Shown here in pieces: positions 17,343 through 25,151 of a stretch of 64,000 nt of DNA (position 1 is the stretch's first letter; every line of letters starts with the position of its first letter). The DNA comes from a virus. Both the position numbers and the translations under genes were made by a program. Under the pieces are notes generated by a model. The model made no database searches, was not told the origin of the DNA, and worked only from the letters and a program-made list of their open reading frames with translations. The stretch spans positions 32,514 through 96,513 of the IMG/VR virus record IMGVR_UViG_3300008113_000016, one strand, 5' to 3'.

Positions 17343-17870
17343 ATGAGCAAAGATATTGAATTAGCAGAGCGTTGGGAAAAGATCAATAAGGTAGTTGAAG
17401 AATACCTTAAAGGAAATACTCCTACCCAAATTGCAAAAAGCACTGGCTATACTAGAAACCAAGTACAGGAATACATTTCTGAATGGCAGCAGGTTATCTG
17501 GAGCGATAGACAGATTCAAGAACGTGCTAAGTCTGCAATTATGTCTGCAGATCAACATTTCAATATGTTGATTCAAAGTGCTTGGGAAACATTAGACCAA
17601 GCAGATCAGGTTGGAAATCTTGGTGCAAAGACAACATCAATTAAGATTATTTCTGACATAGAGTCAAAAAGAATTGATATCTTGCAGAAGGCTGGACTAT
17701 TAAACAACAATGAGTTGGCTATGCAAATCGCAGAGGCTGAAGAAAGACAAGAAGTTTTGATTAAGATATTACGAGAGGTTTCTTCTAAGTGTGATAATTG
17801 CAAGGTAGAGGTTGCAAAAAGATTGTCACAGGCTAGTGGACAGGCTGAGGTAATAGAGACCAATGGTTGA
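17343..17870 (+). CDS. Terminase small subunit (probable)
   Basis: 175 residues. An N-terminal helix-turn-helix (TPTQIAKSTGYTRNQVQEYISEW) is followed by a long helical region with a coiled-coil character and a C-terminal CxxC. It overlaps the large terminase by 8 bases, the usual terS-terL order. A TATAAT at 17320-17325 precedes it, but no clear -35 is present. It would recognise phage DNA for packaging. Confidence 0.7.
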   Translation: MSKDIELAERWEKINKVVEEYLKGNTPTQIAKSTGYTRNQVQEYISEWQQVIWSDRQIQERAKSAIMSADQHFNMLIQSAWETLDQADQVGNLGAKTTSIKIISDIESKRIDILQKAGLLNNNELAMQIAEAEERQEVLIKILREVSSKCDNCKVEVAKRLSQASGQAEVIETNG

Positions 17871-19662
17871 TTTTAATTTTAACGAACTCTTTGAAATATT
17901 AGATGGAGAAGAGTTTGAAGAAAGACCAGTAACCATTGAAGAGTTTGTTGAGTCACAAAACTATCTTGGCTTGCCACCACTTTCAGATAACCAATATAAA
18001 TGTATTCGTGCCATGTCTCAGATCTATAAGCAAGAAACTTTAGAAAGACTTTATGGAAAAGAAAAAGGGTTTGAACGTTGGAAGCAAACATGCAACGAGG
18101 TTGTTCTTCAGTTAGGTAAGGGTAGTGGAAAAGATTATATGTCTACCATTGCAGTATCTTATATTGTTTACTTATTGTTATGCTTAAAGGATCCAGCAAA
18201 ATATTTTGGCAAGCCTCCAGGAGATTCAATAGACCTAATTAATATTGCTATTAACGCTCAACAGGCTAAGAACGTTTTCTTTAAAGGTCTTTGTAATAGA
18301 ATCGATAAGTCACCTTGGTTTGTTGGAAAGTACAATAAAAAGGCTGACAGCATAGACTTTGATAAGAATATATCTTGCTATTCTGGGCACTCAGAACGTG
18401 AGGCTTTTGAGGGTTACAACGTACTCACAGTAATCCTTGACGAGATTTCTGGTTTTGCTATAGACAACACTAGCGGTCATGAGCAGGCTAAAACTGGTTC
18501 AGCAATTTATGATATGTACCGTGCATCAGTTGATTCTCGTTTTCCAGATCACGGAAAGGTTATTCTTCTATCATTCCCTAGATATAAAAATGACTACATC
18601 CAGCAAAGGTACAATGCTGTTGTTGGAGAAAAAAATATTATCATTAAGCAGCATGAGTTTATTTTAAATGAAGAGTTGGATGAATCAGATCCATCAAACA
18701 AGTTTACTGTAGAGTGGGAAGAAGAGGAAATTATATCTTATAAGATACCTAAAGTTTTTGCTTTGAGAAGACCTACTTGGGACGTAAACCCACAAAGATC
18801 TATTGAAGATTTTAAGATTGCTTTCTATACAAATCCAAACGATGCATTGGCACGTTTTGCCTGTATGCCTGGAGAAGCAGAAGATGCTTTCTTTAAGTTC
18901 AGAGATAAGATTGAAAAGGCTTTTAATGGACCAGATGCTTTTGTAAACAGCCGTGTTGAAGAATGGATGGTTCCAGATCCAACAAAACAATACTATATGC
19001 ATGTTGACTTAGCACAAAAGCACGACCATTGTGCGGTAGCAATGTCTCATGTCTCAAAGTGGGTTAATGTTTCTATGGGTAGTTACTCAACAGTTCAGCC
19101 AATAGTACAAGTTGACTTTGTAAAGTTTTGGACACCAAGACCTGGAGATCCAGTAGAACTAAAAGATGTAAAACAGTTTATCATTGATATGCGTGGCTTA
19201 GGATTTGATATAAGATTAGTAACCTTTGACCGTTGGAATTCATTTGAAATAATGAATGAGTTGAAAGGGCTTGGAATGAATAGCGAAACTCTTTCTGTTG
19301 CAAAAAAGCACTATGAAGATATGGCTATGATCATTGCAGAAGAAAGATTATCTGGTCCAGCAATACCCCTTTTGATAGATGAATTACTTCAACTAAGAAT
19401 CGTAAGAGACAAGGTAGACCACCCTAGAAAGGGTTCTAAGGACCTTTCAGACGCTGTTTGTGGTTCAATATACAACGCAATTGCATATAGCCCTAAAAGG
19501 GTTGGAGAAGTAGAACTAGATATACACACATATAGAGACAGCAAGGTTGACAAACCACCACTAGGTATGGGAGAATATGACAATGTTATCAGAGCACCAA
19601 AGAGTAGATCGGAGATGCCAGCAGAGATATCTGATTATCTTGCTGGATTAAAACTATTATGA
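17863..19662 (+). CDS. Terminase large subunit
   Basis: 599 residues, a typical length. ATPase: Walker A-like LGKGSGKD (about residues 84-91) and Walker B with catalytic Glu in VLTVILDEISGF. The nuclease domain starts YYMHVDLAQKHDHCAVAMSH (first Asp) with later acidic residues, DLSDAVCGSIYNA among them. It powers DNA packaging into proheads and cuts concatemers. Confidence 0.9.
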   Translation: MVDFNFNELFEILDGEEFEERPVTIEEFVESQNYLGLPPLSDNQYKCIRAMSQIYKQETLERLYGKEKGFERWKQTCNEVVLQLGKGSGKDYMSTIAVSYIVYLLLCLKDPAKYFGKPPGDSIDLINIAINAQQAKNVFFKGLCNRIDKSPWFVGKYNKKADSIDFDKNISCYSGHSEREAFEGYNVLTVILDEISGFAIDNTSGHEQAKTGSAIYDMYRASVDSRFPDHGKVILLSFPRYKNDYIQQRYNAVVGEKNIIIKQHEFILNEELDESDPSNKFTVEWEEEEIISYKIPKVFALRRPTWDVNPQRSIEDFKIAFYTNPNDALARFACMPGEAEDAFFKFRDKIEKAFNGPDAFVNSRVEEWMVPDPTKQYYMHVDLAQKHDHCAVAMSHVSKWVNVSMGSYSTVQPIVQVDFVKFWTPRPGDPVELKDVKQFIIDMRGLGFDIRLVTFDRWNSFEIMNELKGLGMNSETLSVAKKHYEDMAMIIAEERLSGPAIPLLIDELLQLRIVRDKVDHPRKGSKDLSDAVCGSIYNAIAYSPKRVGEVELDIHTYRDSKVDKPPLGMGEYDNVIRAPKSRSEMPAEISDYLAGLKLL

Positions 19663-20006
19663 TGAGTGAAGATTTTGATGAGGGCGATGCTTTTGTTTCA
19701 TACCTACTACAGAATGGACATATAGAAGTTCACGGTGTTGATAAGCGTGGAGAAATATATTATAAGTTTACAGAAAAAGGAATAAAAGAGCAGGCAGAGT
19801 TTGTAAAGGATCACCAGTCTGTAATATCTGAAGTTGTTTTTGCTCTTTGGGAAAAAAATTTAATGGATATGCAGATGAACCCAGAAACAAACGATTGGAT
19901 GGGCAAGCCTACAGAACTTGCCTTTACAGATCATGGAATAGAGTTAACGGTTGAAGAAGAAGATGTTTTGGACCAGATTAAGTCACACTTTTTAGAAGGA
20001 AACTAA
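19659..20006 (+). CDS. Hypothetical protein after terminase
   Basis: 115 residues, acidic, with a winged-helix-like start (YLLQNGHIEVHGVDKRGEIYYKFTEKGIKEQ). It overlaps the terL stop (tandem ATGATG). The domain resembles winged-helix DNA-binding folds, but no family is certain. Confidence 0.5.
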   Translation: MMSEDFDEGDAFVSYLLQNGHIEVHGVDKRGEIYYKFTEKGIKEQAEFVKDHQSVISEVVFALWEKNLMDMQMNPETNDWMGKPTELAFTDHGIELTVEEEDVLDQIKSHFLEGN

Positions 20007-20012
20007 ATGTTT

Positions 20013-20085
20013 GCCTTTATAACTCAGTGGATAGAGTCACTGCCTTCTAAGCAGTTGGTCGCAGGTTCGATTCCTGCTAAGGGCG
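20013..20085 (+). tRNA. tRNA-Arg (TCT)
   Basis: Acceptor GCCTTTA/TAAGGGC, D-arm ACTC...GAGT, anticodon stem ACTGC/GCAGT with loop CTTCTAA (anticodon TCT at 20046-20048), T-arm GCAGG-TTCGATT-CCTGC. No complete CCA is encoded. It reads AGA, the commonest Arg codon in these genes. Confidence 0.93.
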
Positions 20086-20103
20086 CAATGAAAGGAAATT
20101 ATT

Positions 20104-21132
20104 ATGGAAGATAAGTTATATCAGATTGCTATGGCACAAATAGACCCAAACGGTCTTTGCAATTCAGGCTGTTGGTTTTGTCCAGTAGCCTATTCACCAA
20201 ACCCAGAGTTTGCAAAAAAGACAATGAGTCTAGAATTATTGGACAGTATTTGTAAGCAGTTGCACGAAGGAAAAGGAGACTTTGTTACTCCAAACTTTGA
20301 TTTTATTTATACTGCACATTACAATGAGGTGCTTTTGTATAAGCACTTTGAAGAAATGCTTCAGATATTTAGAAAATATAATTTTAAAACAATGGTTCTT
20401 TCAAACGGAATACCTTTAACCAATCAAAAGGTAGATATTATTAAGCAATATCCAGATGTTGTTTATGGCATATGCTTGAATATACCTTCATCTGAGCCAG
20501 AACTTTGGGCACAATATACCAAGTTTAATGTAAAGATGTTTGACAGATTAATGGGTCAAATTCAATATGCTATGGATGAATTGCCAGAATATGTTACAAG
20601 CAATAGGCTAACTATTCAGGTTAATGGTGTTAACGAAAACTCTTTATTCCACAAAGGTGGATGGTTGATCATGAAAGAAGGAGCACCATCAATTGATATG
20701 AACCCATTGAGTGGAACACTAGCAAATCAAGTAAAGGGTTTTCAAGATAGATTCCCAGGACTTCAGGTTTACGATAACCCTTATCTAGTTGATAGAGCAG
20801 GTACTCTTGCAGATATGGGGATTATATCTAATGGGCTAGGCATTCAAAGAGATGCTAACGCTCTAGAACTACTTGAGATTCCTTCAACTAAAAAGGTAAT
20901 TGGTTGCAAAAATGGAAGAGAAGTTGGTGGTAGAGCAAAGGGTTGGATTCATGTCAATGCAAATGGTCATATGTTCATATGTTGCAATGACTATGAAATG
21001 CAGACCATTTATGGCAACTTAGAAGAAAAACCATTAAAGGAAATTTGGAATAGCGAAGAGCACTTGAGCATGGTTCAGCAGGCTTATGACACATTATGCA
21101 GAACTTGTGGTGCTGCAATCTGGAGCGAATGA
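20104..21132 (+). CDS. Radical SAM/SPASM-domain enzyme
   Basis: 342 residues. The radical SAM cluster motif CNSGCWFC (C19, C23, C26) lies near the N-terminus. A SPASM-like C-terminus follows: GCKNGR, then GWIHVNANGHMFICCNDYEMQTIYGNL, then TLCRTCG, which would bind auxiliary iron-sulfur clusters. Such enzymes modify peptides or act as anaerobic maturases. It lies after tRNA-Arg and before a structured-RNA candidate. The substrate is unknown; no precursor peptide is obvious nearby. Confidence 0.85.
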   Translation: MEDKLYQIAMAQIDPNGLCNSGCWFCPVAYSPNPEFAKKTMSLELLDSICKQLHEGKGDFVTPNFDFIYTAHYNEVLLYKHFEEMLQIFRKYNFKTMVLSNGIPLTNQKVDIIKQYPDVVYGICLNIPSSEPELWAQYTKFNVKMFDRLMGQIQYAMDELPEYVTSNRLTIQVNGVNENSLFHKGGWLIMKEGAPSIDMNPLSGTLANQVKGFQDRFPGLQVYDNPYLVDRAGTLADMGIISNGLGIQRDANALELLEIPSTKKVIGCKNGREVGGRAKGWIHVNANGHMFICCNDYEMQTIYGNLEEKPLKEIWNSEEHLSMVQQAYDTLCRTCGAAIWSE

Positions 21133-21138
21133 TATAAT
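21130..21138 (+). promoter_or_regulatory. Extended -10 promoter
   Basis: TGATATAAT: TG (21130-21131), A, TATAAT (21133-21138), with no good -35. The predicted start point, about 21145, falls right before the 5' strand of the long helix described in the next entry. Confidence 0.6.
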
Positions 21139-21144
21139 TGTATT

Positions 21145-21253
21145 AAGGTTCTGTGGCTATTATCTTAGGATGATATAGTTACAAATCGGCAAGAGGATAT
21201 TAGACAGTGTTCTACCTCCCATACGGCAGGTTGACAAGGTTGCCACAGAACCC
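21145..21253 (+). ncRNA. Candidate structured RNA closed by an 11-bp helix
   Basis: GGTTCTGTGGC (21147-21157) pairs perfectly with GCCACAGAACC (21242-21252), closing an 84-base multibranch region. Inside are TATC/GATA and an ACCT-C-CC-ATAC-GG-C-AGGT hairpin (one C-C mismatch). An extended -10 promoter places the 5' end of the RNA at the helix. It sits before a DUF7455-type gene, so it is either a free-standing small RNA or a 5' leader regulator. It does not fit a tRNA. Confidence 0.6.
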
Positions 21254-21279
21254 CCACTTACTTAAACTAGGAGGATATT

Positions 21280-21468
21280 ATGGATCTTAAAGAAAAGTCT
21301 TATGTACTTAATGCAACAGACCGTTGTGATAGATGCTATGCTCAGGCATATGTTTGGGTAAATGGGATTGCTGGAGAACTTTTGTTTTGTGGTCACCACT
21401 ACAAAGAAAATGAAGAAAGCCTAAAGAGTTATGCTATTGAAATTGTAGATGAGAGGGATAAACTGTGA
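21280..21468 (+). CDS. DUF7455-type small protein
   Basis: 62 residues: NATDRCDRCYAQAYVWV, then ELLFCGHHYKENE, a CxxC...CxHH zinc-binding pattern that matches the small actinobacterial DUF7455 proteins. AGGAGG lies just upstream. It is downstream of the candidate structured RNA. Cellular homologues have unknown function; the match supports an actinobacterial host. Confidence 0.75.
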   Translation: MDLKEKSYVLNATDRCDRCYAQAYVWVNGIAGELLFCGHHYKENEESLKSYAIEIVDERDKL

Positions 21469-21719
21469 GAGAAATTTTATACTTTACTGCAAGTTGGTGT
21501 AACCCTTGTAAGAAGGTTAAGCCAATTGTAGAGGAGTTAAATAGTGAAATGAAAGATAAGATTAAGATTATAGATGTAGACGATAATTTTAAAAAAGTTC
21601 AAGAGTTTGAAATCAAATCGGTTCCAACCTTTGTTGTTTTGGTTGACGGCAAAGAGGTTGAAAGAAGAACAGGTGCTCAGACAAAAGACGAACTAGTGGA
21701 ATTGTATAGTAGGGTCTGA
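21465..21719 (+). CDS. Thioredoxin-like protein
   Basis: 84 residues from GTG. The active site WCNPC (C12, C15) is in the sequence FTASWCNPCKKVKP, and the cis-proline is in SVPTFVVLVDG. This is a minimal thioredoxin/glutaredoxin fold. It could reduce phage or host disulfides or support nucleotide reduction. Overlaps the previous gene by ATGA-type GTGA coupling. Confidence 0.88.
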   Translation: MREILYFTASWCNPCKKVKPIVEELNSEMKDKIKIIDVDDNFKKVQEFEIKSVPTFVVLVDGKEVERRTGAQTKDELVELYSRV

Positions 21720-21895
21720 TGCCAAGATACGATTATAAATGCAATAAGTGTGGGATTACCATAGAGTTTGAGAGAGGGTTTGGAGAGGACACAGAGCCTA
21801 TTTGCTGCAGCGAAGGCATGAGCAGGGTTTGGAGTGCTCCAGCAGCCGTTTTCAAGGGCACTGGCTTTTATTCCACAGATAATGCTAAAAACTAA
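21719..21895 (+). CDS. FmdB-type zinc-ribbon protein
   Basis: 58 residues. YDYKCNKCGITIEFERGF, then ICC and the tail RVWSAPAVFKGTGFYSTDN match the FmdB zinc-ribbon family (zf-FmdB), which is of putative regulatory function. ATG overlaps the thioredoxin stop. Confidence 0.75.
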   Translation: MPRYDYKCNKCGITIEFERGFGEDTEPICCSEGMSRVWSAPAAVFKGTGFYSTDNAKN

Positions 21896-21906
21896 AAACA
21901 ATACCG

Positions 21907-21915
21907 TGATACAAT
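21907..21915 (+). promoter_or_regulatory. Extended -10 promoter for the tail-fibre operon
   Basis: TG-A-TACAAT (21907-21915). The expected start point, about 21921-21923, nearly coincides with the ATG at 21923, so the first fibre gene may be translated from a leaderless or very short-leader mRNA. Confidence 0.45.
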
Positions 21916-21922
21916 TAGGATC

Positions 21923-22393
21923 ATGGCTGATCTTGGTTTTTCCCCTGGAGAATTAAATTTAAGTTTATATAAAGGTGACACCTTTTCAGCAAAAGTCATT
22001 GCAAAAGATGGCACTGGAAACACTCTAGATTTAACTGGATGGGCTATTAAGGCTTTAATTTATGCAGCAGATGGAGTAACACCTCTTAATTTTACGGATG
22101 GTGCTACTACCATTCCAGCAGAGTTTCAGATTGGATCAAAGAATTTAGGAGCAGGAGAAATCTTCATGTTCCTTCCAGATGGAGCAACAAGACAGATTCC
22201 AACAGGTTCAAAGTTTGACGTAGAAATATCAAAGTTTTACTCAATAGATGAACTCAATGTAGACAATAATACTTCTACTTTAGAGCAGGATCAGTGGGTA
22301 GTTTTGACAATAATTAAGGGTACAATTACAGTAGTGAATGATATCACATATTCAACTGGTACAATTCCAGTTGGTAGGGGGCAGATAAACTGA
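21923..22393 (+). CDS. Putative baseplate/tail protein
   Basis: 156 residues. Beta-rich with GELNLSLYKGDTFSAKVIAKDGTGNTLDLTGW, a pattern common in BppU-like or minor tail proteins (N-terminal fold of fibre-anchoring proteins). It opens a long run of fibre genes and overlaps the next by one base. Role inferred from context. Confidence 0.55.
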   Translation: MADLGFSPGELNLSLYKGDTFSAKVIAKDGTGNTLDLTGWAIKALIYAADGVTPLNFTDGATTIPAEFQIGSKNLGAGEIFMFLPDGATRQIPTGSKFDVEISKFYSIDELNVDNNTSTLEQDQWVVLTIIKGTITVVNDITYSTGTIPVGRGQIN

Positions 22394-24465
22394 TGGCAGA
22401 CGTAAGCGTATTAAGCGATTTAGCATCCATTGAAGTTAGCGTAGGTAATTTTGGTGGTGCTCAGATTTTGTTTGCTTCTGGAGCACCTTCTAGTGCTGTA
22501 GGTTCTAATGGCGATGTTTACTTTAATAAAACTAACGGTGATGTTTACAAGAAGGCTGCAGGATCTTGGACTCTAGAAACTAATGTTGGAACTCAAACCG
22601 AAATTGATGCTGCTGTTTCAATTATCAATACTGCTCTTGGAGATAAATCAGATAAGGCAACTACAATTACTGCTGGTCTGGGATTATCTGGCGGAGGAAG
22701 CCTAGCAGCAAATAGAACAATCGATGTTGACTTTACAACAGTTGGCGGAGACAATGGAACAAATGAAGAGGTTGCAAGAGGCAATCATATTCATGACGGA
22801 AGATATTATACTGAAACTGAATCAGATGCAAGATTTATTAATACAAACAAACTTGGTGTTGCAAACGGAGTAGCAACACTTGATCCAGATGGAAAGATTC
22901 CAGCCGTACAAATTCCAAGCGTTTCTTTGGTTGATGTTTTTACAGTTTCATCTGTAGCAGGATTGACAGCATTGTCAACCGCAAAGCAGGGTGACATTGG
23001 TATTGTTAATTCTTTAGGTCAAGACTATGCATATATTTTATCTACTGCAGATCCAGCAACATTATCTAACTGGATTGCACTTTCTTTCTTGCCAGGAGAA
23101 TCAGTAAGTTCTGTTGACGGACAAAGAGGCGCAGTTGATTTATCAGCAATCTATCTAAAATTAACTCCAGGTTCTGCTCAAACAGTTAGCGGAGTCCTTA
23201 ATCTAACAGGCAATGTATCTTTTACTAATGCGCCAACAATTGGAACTGGGGCAAATGGTAACAATACAGTATTAAATCAAGGAGAAATTGAAGCAAAGAT
23301 TGCTTTAGCAATTGAAGCATCACGACCAAATAAAACTTTTGATATTATTGGAAGCAACATTAGCAATACAACTGTACAACTTCAGTCTTTAGCAAATAAG
23401 ACAAGTGGTGTTTCTACTGGAAATACTCCAAATCAATTTATGGTTTCTCAAACATTAATTCCTTTTAGAACTGGAGATGCTGTTACAACTACTGCTGGCT
23501 CTGGTGTTACTATTCCTAGCGGATTAAACGCAACAACAACCTACTACGCTAGAGTATTTTCTATCGATCCAAGCGCAGCAACAGTTCCACCTTCATCAGT
23601 AACAAACTATGCTGTTACAGTTCCTTTTGGTACTGGAAGTGGATACTACTTGAATACAGTACAAAGACCAATTCTTTCATTCTTCCGTGGAAACACATAT
23701 AACTTTAATCAAAACGATTCATCAAACGCTGGACACCCAGTCGGAATTACATCTATTGTAGATGATGAAGCAGGTCTTTTGACAATAGCACAGGGAGTAA
23801 AGTATTACTTAGATGGTGCTTTAGTTGCAGACTTTGTTGCATATGAAACTGGATTTGCTGCTGCCACAACAAGAAAAGTTGAATTTATTCCAAACGGAAA
23901 TACTCCAGCAACAGTATATTATTTCTGTGGTCACCATACGCTTATGGGCAACCAAATTAATGTTACAACATATAGCACTGGAAACATAGATGTAACTACA
24001 GCAATTCCTCTATCTAGAGGGCAGGCTTCTTCTACTCTTTACAGCAATGCATATGGAGTTCAACTTTATAATACATATGAAAATGCAATAAATGTTGGAA
24101 GTTATACTGGTCTTATTACTATAGGAACATTTACAACAAACCTTGTAGCACCAGATTTGCTTTACATTAACACAAACAACAACTTCTTAGAGTTTGATTT
24201 TGATATTACAACAGCAATCCAATCAACAACTTCTGGTCTTCAGTTACCAGGAACATTGCTAGATTTTCCACAGGCTCATGTAACGGTATGGGACGGAGTA
24301 AGCAAGAGAAAAGTTGAGATTGAAACAATGATAGAGGCTATTGACACAAATGCAGATTCAGTTTTAGATGCTGCAAGATTAAAAGTTATTTTTGCAAAAA
24401 GACCAAGATTAGGAGAAAACTACAGAGTACTTGTTGGTCAGTACTCTAAGGTAGTTAATACATAG
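22393..24465 (+). CDS. Tail fibre protein
   Basis: 690 residues. Contains fibre-type units: GDVYFNKTNGDVYKKAAGSW, GLGLSGGGSLAANRTIDVDF, NHIHDGRYYTETESDARF, and SSVDGQRGAVDLSAIYLK. These short beta motifs are typical of trimeric phage fibres. A segment near residues 430-530 (FFRGNTYNFNQNDSSNAGHPVGI ... YYFCGHHTLMG) looks like a cupredoxin-type beta sandwich with His/Cys residues. It likely contacts the host. Confidence 0.7.
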   Translation: MADVSVLSDLASIEVSVGNFGGAQILFASGAPSSAVGSNGDVYFNKTNGDVYKKAAGSWTLETNVGTQTEIDAAVSIINTALGDKSDKATTITAGLGLSGGGSLAANRTIDVDFTTVGGDNGTNEEVARGNHIHDGRYYTETESDARFINTNKLGVANGVATLDPDGKIPAVQIPSVSLVDVFTVSSVAGLTALSTAKQGDIGIVNSLGQDYAYILSTADPATLSNWIALSFLPGESVSSVDGQRGAVDLSAIYLKLTPGSAQTVSGVLNLTGNVSFTNAPTIGTGANGNNTVLNQGEIEAKIALAIEASRPNKTFDIIGSNISNTTVQLQSLANKTSGVSTGNTPNQFMVSQTLIPFRTGDAVTTTAGSGVTIPSGLNATTTYYARVFSIDPSAATVPPSSVTNYAVTVPFGTGSGYYLNTVQRPILSFFRGNTYNFNQNDSSNAGHPVGITSIVDDEAGLLTIAQGVKYYLDGALVADFVAYETGFAAATTRKVEFIPNGNTPATVYYFCGHHTLMGNQINVTTYSTGNIDVTTAIPLSRGQASSTLYSNAYGVQLYNTYENAINVGSYTGLITIGTFTTNLVAPDLLYINTNNNFLEFDFDITTAIQSTTSGLQLPGTLLDFPQAHVTVWDGVSKRKVEIETMIEAIDTNADSVLDAARLKVIFAKRPRLGENYRVLVGQYSKVVNT

Positions 24466-24473
24466 GGGGAACC

Positions 24474-25136
24474 ATGGCAATTAAATATTTATCAGATATA
24501 GATTTAGGCAACCTTCAGTTAGTTCGTGCCCGTGTTGAAAACCGATCAAACAATCCTACTGTCCCAACAGGAGAAGAAAACGATTACAAGGGTTATGTAT
24601 ACTACAATACTGCAGATAACTCTTTTTACTATTTTAATGGAACTAGTTGGGTTAAACTAACCCAGGTAAACGTTGCAAGCGTTAACAACTTAACTGGTGC
24701 AATCACTCTGACTACAAACGAAGTTCCAGAGGGAAGCAATAACAAGTATTATGTAAAAGAAACTGCACAAGATGATGTTGCTCAAATGTTTACTGCAGCA
24801 ACACACAGAGGTCTTAGCGTTAACTATAACGATTCAGCCAACACCCTCAGCGTGGACCTGACTCAAAACGTAACACTTACATTCCCTTATCAAGTTTTTA
24901 CTGGATCATTAAACCAAACCACCTTTATTATGAACGAAGAAGTTCTAAGCCCAACTCACCTATTGGTGTCAGTTGGCGGAGTCATGCAAACCCCATTTGA
25001 CTCCTACACAATCAATGGGTATCAACTAGTCTTCTCTGAAGCACCAGAAGAAGAAGCAAAAATCACAGTACGCTATATGGCTGCCCCTGTTGTAATCACA
25101 GATACGGTACAATTAGTAGACGGTGGAACATTTTAA
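24474..25136 (+). CDS. Tail fibre/baseplate protein
   Basis: 220 residues. NDYKGYVYYNTADNSFYYFNGTSW and VNNLTGAITLTTNEVPEGSNNKYY are fibre-repeat motifs. The C-terminal half, with VSVGGVMQTPFDSYTINGYQLVFSEAPEEEAKI, resembles the surface-exposed fibre domain of T4-like cyanophage structural proteins. GGGGGA-type ribosome site just upstream. Confidence 0.6.
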   Translation: MAIKYLSDIDLGNLQLVRARVENRSNNPTVPTGEENDYKGYVYYNTADNSFYYFNGTSWVKLTQVNVASVNNLTGAITLTTNEVPEGSNNKYYVKETAQDDVAQMFTAATHRGLSVNYNDSANTLSVDLTQNVTLTFPYQVFTGSLNQTTFIMNEEVLSPTHLLVSVGGVMQTPFDSYTINGYQLVFSEAPEEEAKITVRYMAAPVVITDTVQLVDGGTF

Positions 25137-25151
25137 TGGAGGAATATACTA

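Noticed and set aside
21145-21253. Reading the 21.15-kb structure as a tRNA or tmRNA piece
   Set aside because: No T-arm consensus or anticodon loop; the closing helix is 11 bp and the span is about 106 bases.
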